Origin: Phallus indusiatus
Taxonomy: Eukaryota; Basidiomycota; Agaricomycetes; Phallales; Phallaceae
Reading direction: 5' to 3'
Assembly (NCBI GenBank): GCA_027605045.1
Contig: JAQFWX010000002.1
Coordinates: 2,046,001 to 2,110,000 of the forward strand
Length of the DNA stretch: 64,000 bases
Shown here: one piece after another, positions 58,670 through 64,000 of the stretch
How positions within the stretch are numbered: position 1 is the first letter of the stretch
How the letters are laid out: the number at the start of each line of letters is the position of its first letter
The notes under the pieces: generated by a model
Seen by the model: the letters and a program-made list of their open reading frames with translations, nothing else
Database searches by the model: none
What the model was told of the DNA's origin: nothing
Translations under genes and position numbers: made by a program

Positions 58670-58988
58670 GTAACGGGTCCACCGCATGCGGTGGATTGAG
58701 TATATGCCACTTAGGCATATGCAGAGGGCTTCGCCCTCTGCAGTAATTACTATTAGTACTTCTAATAATAGAGGCGCTTAACGCCTCTGGCTCGCCGTGA
58801 CGCGGCGAGCCATTATGTAATAACTGTACATTAGTAGTAGTTACGCGCGTGCTGATTCAGCATGCGCATTTTGTTTTACACCATAAAAAATACAGCACCC
58901 TTGGTCTGTTATTCGTGGTGTGAAACTACAGCGTGATAAAACTTGTGTACCGTACGCGGTACACTATAAAAAGTAACGAAACGTTACA
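58670..58988 (+). repeat. 3' LTR of element L
   Basis: 319 bp; same hairpin chain as the 5' LTR. Relative to it, one C is missing near 58,680 and there is one C-to-T change near 58,863 that breaks a hairpin arm pair. Followed by the target duplication AGCAC at 58,989-58,993. Confidence 0.93.
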
Positions 58989-59259
58989 AGCACAGCATGA
59001 CAATGACGACATGGATGCTGAAGTGTAGTAGAATACTACATGTATATACGAAAAACAGAGTAAATACAGCACGGGTACCCGCAGGTTTACCTGCAGGTAC
59101 CTGTGGATAACCCGCATGATGGATATACCTGTGTGACCTGTGGATAAGTTGATTACCTGCGGGTGATTACCCGGGTCGGGTAACGGGTCGCCTCTTTTTT
59201 GAGTAGTACCCGCGGGTACGGGTACCCGTACCTGCGGGTACTACCCGTCTTGGGCCTTA

Positions 59260-62200
59260 TCTGGCACCATTGGTTTCAACTTACTGACGTGGAATACAGG
59301 GTGAATTCGAGACATCGATTTCGGTAGAACGAGTCGATACGCTCGAGTTCCGATTTTTGCTGCAATGGGAAAGGGGCCCAGAAAACGATGCGATAACTTG
59401 GCCGATGGACGAGTGGTCTTGATGTCGCTAGCATCTAGATAAACCTTGTCTCCAGATTTGTAGTCAGGAGCCGGCAAATGTTTACGATCATAGTACTTAG
59501 CCATGTCGTCCTTAGCCTTAAGGATCGCAGCGTGAGCTTCCTCCCAAGAACGAGACATCCTGTCTTTGAAATCATTAACCGATTCGATCTTTGATTCGGT
59601 CGAACGCGGTTCGAAGCCCATTCGAGGATGGCGACCAGTGTCGAGCTCGAAAGGCGTAGCTTGAGTGGCCGAATGAACATGATTGTTATATGCGAATTCA
59701 GCCATGGGTAGCAGTCGATCCCAATCGTCTTGGTGTTCGGAGGTAAAGATACGGAGATACTGCTCTACTTCAGCATTAGCTCGCTCTGTCTGACCATCGG
59801 TTTGGGGGTGGTAGGCAGTGGAGCGTGCGAGCCGAATACCGAGTAGTCGAGAGAGTTCTTGGGTAAAATGAGACGAGAACTGAGGTCCGCGATCCGATAT
59901 GATCTTCTCGGGTAATCCATGCAATTTCCAGACGTGTTGGAGATACAGAGACGCAAGGCCAGAAGCGTCAACGGTAGTAAATGTCGGGATGAAATGAACC
60001 CGTTTTGTCAGCGAATCTACTACCGAAAGAATTGCATCATAACCATTCGATTCCGGGAGTTCGACGACGAAATCGACCGATATGAATTGCCAAGGTCGAT
60101 TTGGAGTTTCGGTAGGTTGCAATTCACCATACGGAGCATGTCGAGAAGGTTTCGTACGCATACAAGCGTCACAAGCCTCTACATACCGCTGTACATATCT
60201 AGAGATCCCAGGCCACCAAAAGGTTCGCGATACCAGTTCTAGCGTTTTAAATCGACCTGGGTGACCTGCGAGTTTGGTGTCATGGTGTCGTTGGAGGATT
60301 TCTCGACGCAGATCGTCCACTTCGGGAACATAAATCTTCCCTCGGTAGTAAATGACGTCTTGATCTTCAGCCCATTCACTGGTGTGAACCGATCTCCCGC
60401 CTATCGCCTTGAGGGATTCGATGGCTTTCGAGACGCTATCTTCTCGTTTGCCTTCTCTGTTCGCTTTCCGTATCTGGCCTAAGAACTCGTCCTCCTCCCC
60501 TCTAAGGCGGAATGTTTGCATGGCGTTGATCGCAAACATTTCGGGTCGGATTAGGGTGATACCTTGATTGTCGAACTTTCCCGAACCATGATCAGCACGA
60601 CGCGACAGACCGTCAGGCTTACCCATTGATTTGCCAGGTATATGCCGCAGGGTGAAATCGAAACGAGCGAGATAAACTGACCAACGAGCTTGTCTACGAT
60701 TTAGATTACAAGCCATCATAAAATACTCCAGGTTTTTGTGATCCGTGCGAATGTCAATTGGATGGGTCGCACCTTCCAAAAAATGTCGCCATTCCTCCAA
60801 TGCTCGAATGATGGCCAGCATCTCTTTGTCGTGGATTTCGTAATTTCGCTCCACTGGGCTCAAAGCCTTCGAAAAGAAGGCTACCGGGTGCCATTTGTTG
60901 TCCTCGAGAGAAGGCTGAGACAAAACGGCACCTGTTGCAAAGTCAGAGCTGTCAGCTTCCACTCGGTAAGGTTTCGATGGATCGGGAATCGCAAGAACCG
61001 GTGCAGAGGTCATTGCCGATTTCAGAGAATCGAAAGCTCGTTGGCAGGTGTCGGACCAGATAAACGGAACTTCTTTCTTGGTGAGACCAAACAAGGGGAC
61101 GGCGACCAGCGAGAAATCTTTGATAAATCGACGATAGAAGTTCGCGAAACCTAAGAACGACTGAACTTCGGTAACGTTCTTTGGGATTGGCCAATCTCTA
61201 ACACCCGACACTTTCGCGGGATCCATTTCAACAGTGTTCTCGGAAATGACCAGACCTAAATACTCGATCTTAGTACGGCAGAATTCGCATTTCTCAGCCT
61301 TGAGATAGAGTTTATGCTCCCTTAGTCGTTCCAAGACACGGCGTGTGATGCGATCGTGTTCTTCTTTCGTTCTCGTGTAGATCAGGATATCATCGATATA
61401 AACAGCCACGACCCCTTCTGTGATCATGTCCTCGAAGATCTCGTTCATCATCGTCTGGAAGGTCGCCGGACTATTAGTTAAACCAAAGAACATGACCAAG
61501 GGCTCGAACAATCCTCGATTTGTGCGAAACGCTGCTTTCCACTCATCGCCTTCTTTAATGCGAACGTTGTTGTATCCCCATCTAACATCGAGTTTTGTGA
61601 AGTACTTCGCACCCCTTAATTTGTTCACAAGTTCGGGGATTAAAGGTAATGGGTATCGATTTTTGATGGTCATCGCGTTGAGAGCCCGATAGTCCTGAAT
61701 AAGTCGTAGGGAGCCATCCTTCTTCTTGATAAAGAAGACCGGGGAAGCCATGGGTGATTTCGAAGGGCGGATTCAACCCGAACGAAGATTCTCTTCCAAA
61801 AACGCATCGAGTTCTTTCTGTTCGTTAGGCGACAGAGGGTACACCTTGCAAAACTTGGGATCTGAATCGGGTAAGAGCTCTATTGCATGATCCCATTTCT
61901 TTGGAGGAGGCAGGGAATCGAAAGATTCTTTCGCGAAGACGTCTTCGAAATCGTGGAACGTTTCGGGAACGATCTCTCGAAATCCAGATTTGGGTGCATC
62001 CCTCGTATTGTTCGCATGCGCTTGCGCCAACCGCTGTGAGATGGTTTCGGTTGCTCTGATACGACATTCATCCAGGGGTTCTGAATTAAGGGAAACCGCG
62101 AATAATCGATCACCTTCTTCTGGGTGAAACTCGTCTTCCACATTCACGAGATCTGGCATATCTGGATCAGTGGATTCAGTTTCATCCAGGGAAACGGGAG

Positions 62201-62880
62201 GGATCGCTCGAACTGAACGCAGGAAACGTTTCGGGCCTTTCTTTTCAGTAGAAGGCGGTCTACAAGATCGACATTCGGGATTACACCGGGTTAACTCGAC
62301 CTCTCCAGTTGAGTAGTCGATTACCGGGTTGTGAGCCTTGAACCAGGGTAGTCCCAGCAACACTGGATATTTGCCGAGGGCGGTGACGGCAAACATGACA
62401 CGTTCGGAATGGGTTTGATATCGCATCACCAGGTCCACTACATGCGTGATATTTCCCGCCTGATTGGGAGTACCATCAACATTGAAAACAGGAATCGGTT
62501 TCGGTAATCGAATCTTCGGGAGCCGATTCTTCTCGACGAAGTCCTGATCGAGGAACATCCCACTAGCACCAGTGTCGAGCATCGCCTTCGAGTGAATGAG
62601 ATCGCCCGTATCGGTGCTCTGAAGTTCTACATCGATCTCGAGCTTCTGAGTGCCGGCAGTGGCATTGAGACGGTATTCGCGTGGAATTCGCTTGCGTCTT
62701 CCAATCGAAAGGCGACGAGGACTAGGGATCAGAGGGTTCGAGAGAGGAATGGATGCATCAGAGTCAATAGAATTCGAATCAGAAATTTCATTGCACTTGT
62801 CTTCTATGTACAATACATCGAATCTATTTGACGTTGGCAGTGAGGGCGCATCCCTTACTCGCTGCCGTTCTGAAAATCCT
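59260..62880 (-). pseudogene. G2 pol (PR-RT-RH-IN), one nonsense codon
   Basis: The frame equivalent to G1 pol, but the G1 start ATG corresponds to GTA here, so the first ATG is at 62,813. Protease MLDTGASGMFLDQ lies near 62,570. A TGA at 61,773-61,775 interrupts NLRSG-x-IRPSKSP, where G1 has CGA (Arg). RT (FFIKKKDGSLRLIQDYRALN, VYIDDILIYT), RNase H (VEADSSDFATG) and integrase (HHDTKLAGHPGRFK, CDACMR, SVDFVVELP, SDRGPQF, TDGQTERAN) are otherwise open to the hAT border. Apart from that one stop the enzyme domains look well preserved, so decay is recent. Confidence 0.83.
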
Positions 62881-63453
62881 CTCTAGTTGCAGTGACCGCG
62901 ATCTCGTTTTCTTCCGTAGCGATCTCGACACGATTCTGTGTTTCCAGCACATCTTGTTGAGCAAATCGTTGCTCGAGAATCTCGTCGATTTCATCGGTCT
63001 GCATAAATTGAACATCGAATGCGCGTGGGCAGTCCTTAACAAGATGACCTAATTGTCCACATCAGAAACACCGGGCTGTCTCAGTCTGTATGCGGCGGCG
63101 AGCAGCATCAACCTCCATGGCATCATTTCGGGTTGGAGGTGCAACATTAGCAGGGGCAGAAATCGGTGGTCGCATTGGGTGAGACATGGTGGCAGGGATC
63201 GGTGCACGAGGTGGAGGAAAAGGAGGTGGGGAGTAAATAGGGGGTCCCGTCGTACGTTGGTAGATCGGGAATGGGCTGGGTCGAGTTCGAGAGATCGGAA
63301 TCGACGTAAGAGGGGTTGAAGTCGAGTTACCGGCAATGACTCGACGTTGGGTGGCATTGAAAGCATCGTTGGTACGGCGAGCTTGATCGAAGAGTCTAGC
63401 AGCCTGAACCCATCCTTCGTAGTCGCTGTAATCGGGTCGATTCTGCATCGTTC
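62880..63453 (-). pseudogene. G2 gag fragment with a stop in the zinc knuckle
   Basis: Starts inside gag near the QNRPDYSDYEGWVQAARLF segment. It has the proline-rich region (RTRPSPFPIYQRTTGPPIYS) and then a TGA at 63,062-63,064 in the middle of the CCHC knuckle (CF-stop-CGQLGHLVKDCP, Arg/Lys position in relatives). The frame ends near 62,880 with the same NGSE-stop seen as EGSE-stop in G1. Confidence 0.75.
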
Positions 63454-63850
63454 CTGTCAGGGTACGCTACCGCCGTCTCTCATTTCCTTGATTATTACCA
63501 TCGGCATCACTTCATTTCTATTTTATTTATTATTTCCGTGTTTTACTTTTACTTTCCGTTTCCTTGTTCTGTCTCTATTTCACTTTCTCTACTCGCGCGC
63601 GTCGCGCGCTCGTACCCGGCGTGATGCCCGTGACATCACGTCGCTTAGATTCGGCTTGGGCGCCTGGCACTTAGCTGTGCCAGGGCCGCACGCCGCGTCG
63701 TCGTTTATGTATATAGTAGCTGTACCTAGAGTGAGGGTCCCTAAGCTTGTTCTCTTAGGATCCCCTCCCTCTAGGTGAGTAGTTAGTATCTTCCCAATAT
63801 ATGTTCTCTTAGGATCCCCTCCCTCTAGCCTGAGCTGAGTAGCCCTAACA
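63454..63850 (+). mobile_element. Gypsy-type LTR in plus orientation
   Basis: 397 bp, TGTCAGGGTACGCTACC...CCCTAACA, a close relative of the solo LTR at 45,295-45,851 without the MITE. Left flank GTTCC and right flank GTAGA do not match, so it is either the 5' LTR of an element that continues beyond the window or a product of recombination. Confidence 0.75.
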
Positions 63851-64000
63851 GTAGAACAAGCTTCTACTCGCAGACTGGCCGTTTTTATCGACACTCGTTA
63901 TCGAAAAATCGCGCTCGACACCGACTATCGCAGTGTCGTATTTTTCCTTCGAGTCCCGTCTATAACCGACCCCTCTGCTCCATCTTAAAAACACCATTTT
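63851..64000. other. Unassigned right edge
   Basis: 150 bp with no recognised gene. It begins with a small inverted repeat (gtagaac/cttctac). It could be the internal region of an element whose 5' LTR is at 63,454-63,850. Confidence 0.3.

Larger units (their letters stand above)
49467..58988 (+). mobile_element. Element L: chromodomain Ty3/gypsy element saturated with short hairpins
   Basis: A 9.5-kb LTR retrotransposon with LTRs at 49,467-49,786 and 58,670-58,988 and 5-bp target duplications AGCAC (49,462-49,466 and 58,989-58,993). Internal order: gag-protease-RT-RNase H-integrase-chromodomain, then a third ORF, then polypurine tract aaggggagga. An inverted solo LTR of the same family sits at 54,253-54,573. 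Nearly all of its length, including LTRs, carries perfect inverted repeats with 6-11-nt arms and short loops. No tRNA primer site starting TGG was found next to the 5' LTR, so self-priming is possible. Confidence 0.92.
46601..59028 (+). pseudogene. hAT transposase gene (about ten exons), split by element L
   Basis: Exons run from the ATG at 46,601 to 49,466 and resume at 58,994 for the last residues (QHDNDDMDAEV, stop at 59,026-59,028). Introns of about 40-65 bp are placed after 46,977, 47,397, 47,659, 47,847, 48,183, 48,510, 48,776, 48,974 and 49,206 (approximate; GT/AG). A BED-type zinc finger is formed across the first intron (FECK plus CVKLRKC and H-x4-C). Catalytic-core residues are likely in IAIDAWSSQ and GIAGDNASNN. 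ATRWNTHFE follows, and the C-terminal dimerisation block reads SVDVERLFSLSGKTVTP. One base seems missing in the T run near 46,859, since FTNPDYSERRQSTW is in another frame than the upstream part. Element L leaves a TGTAA stop at its junction. Confidence 0.8.
46273..59259 (+). mobile_element. hAT DNA transposon, split by element L
   Basis: Ends are TAAGGCCCAAGACGGGT at 46,273 and its reverse complement at 59,243-59,259. Next to each end lie dense CGGGTA/GGTACC/ACCTG subterminal repeats (46,290-46,430 and 59,070-59,250). Without element L it is about 3.46 kb. The sequences outside the two ends do not give an 8-bp direct duplication, and they belong to different gypsy copies (G1 gag on the left, G2 pol on the right). 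The element as it stands is therefore probably a recombinant. Confidence 0.85.
59260..63453 (-). mobile_element. Chromodomain-type Ty3/gypsy element G2, truncated both ends
   Basis: Same family as G1 and the same orientation. It contains gag (from the middle of the protein), zinc knuckle, protease, RT, RNase H and integrase up to HPVFHVSKLKPMVP. The C-terminal domain and 3' LTR are cut off by the hAT end at 59,259. The start of gag is cut off at 63,453 by an opposite-facing LTR. Two arginine codons have become TGA. Confidence 0.85.

Overview
The window looks like a gene-poor, repeat-rich stretch of a filamentous basidiomycete genome, probably a mushroom-forming Agaricomycete. The reasons are NACHT-WD40 (STAND/NLR-type) genes with many ~50-bp introns, chromodomain Ty3/gypsy retrotransposons, an intron-rich hAT transposon, and the lack of any bacterial operon structure. 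No host species can be named from the sequence alone.

Left half (1-34,276): three paralogous NACHT-WD40 genes, all on the minus strand. Gene A (1-2058) is cut by the left edge of the window, gene B (16,938-22,566) looks complete, and gene C (30,165-34,276) has lost its 5' exons and carries a stop codon beside its P-loop. Downstream of each gene lies the same kind of spacer: decayed copies of an unrecognised intron-containing gene family (called R here, including a conserved 60-codon ORF) and dead endonuclease/RT/RNase H LINE copies. The order NLR, R, LINE, R recurs, so the cluster probably grew by tandem segmental duplication.

Right half (34,277-64,000): a nest of transposons. An LTR sits in gene C. 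Gypsy element G1 (minus strand) sits in that LTR. G1 is broken by a young LTR element N (identical LTRs, one 1394-codon ORF without reverse transcriptase), by two solo LTRs and by a 149-bp hAT-type MITE; a second identical MITE lies inside one of the solo LTRs. G1 ends at a hAT transposon (46,273-59,259). The hAT is split by Ty3/gypsy element L (49,467-58,988), which itself carries an inverted solo LTR in its RNase H region. Right of the hAT is a second decayed gypsy element, G2, and then an opposite-facing LTR.

Most notable: element L appears saturated, in its LTRs and all coding regions, with short perfect inverted repeats about every 25-35 nt, which the other elements here do not show by eye. 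L also has a third ORF after pol. Element N is a second candidate novelty: a recently moved LTR element whose only recognisable domain is an integrase-type H2C2 zinc-binding motif. Splice sites, repeat borders and hairpins were read by eye; none was computed.
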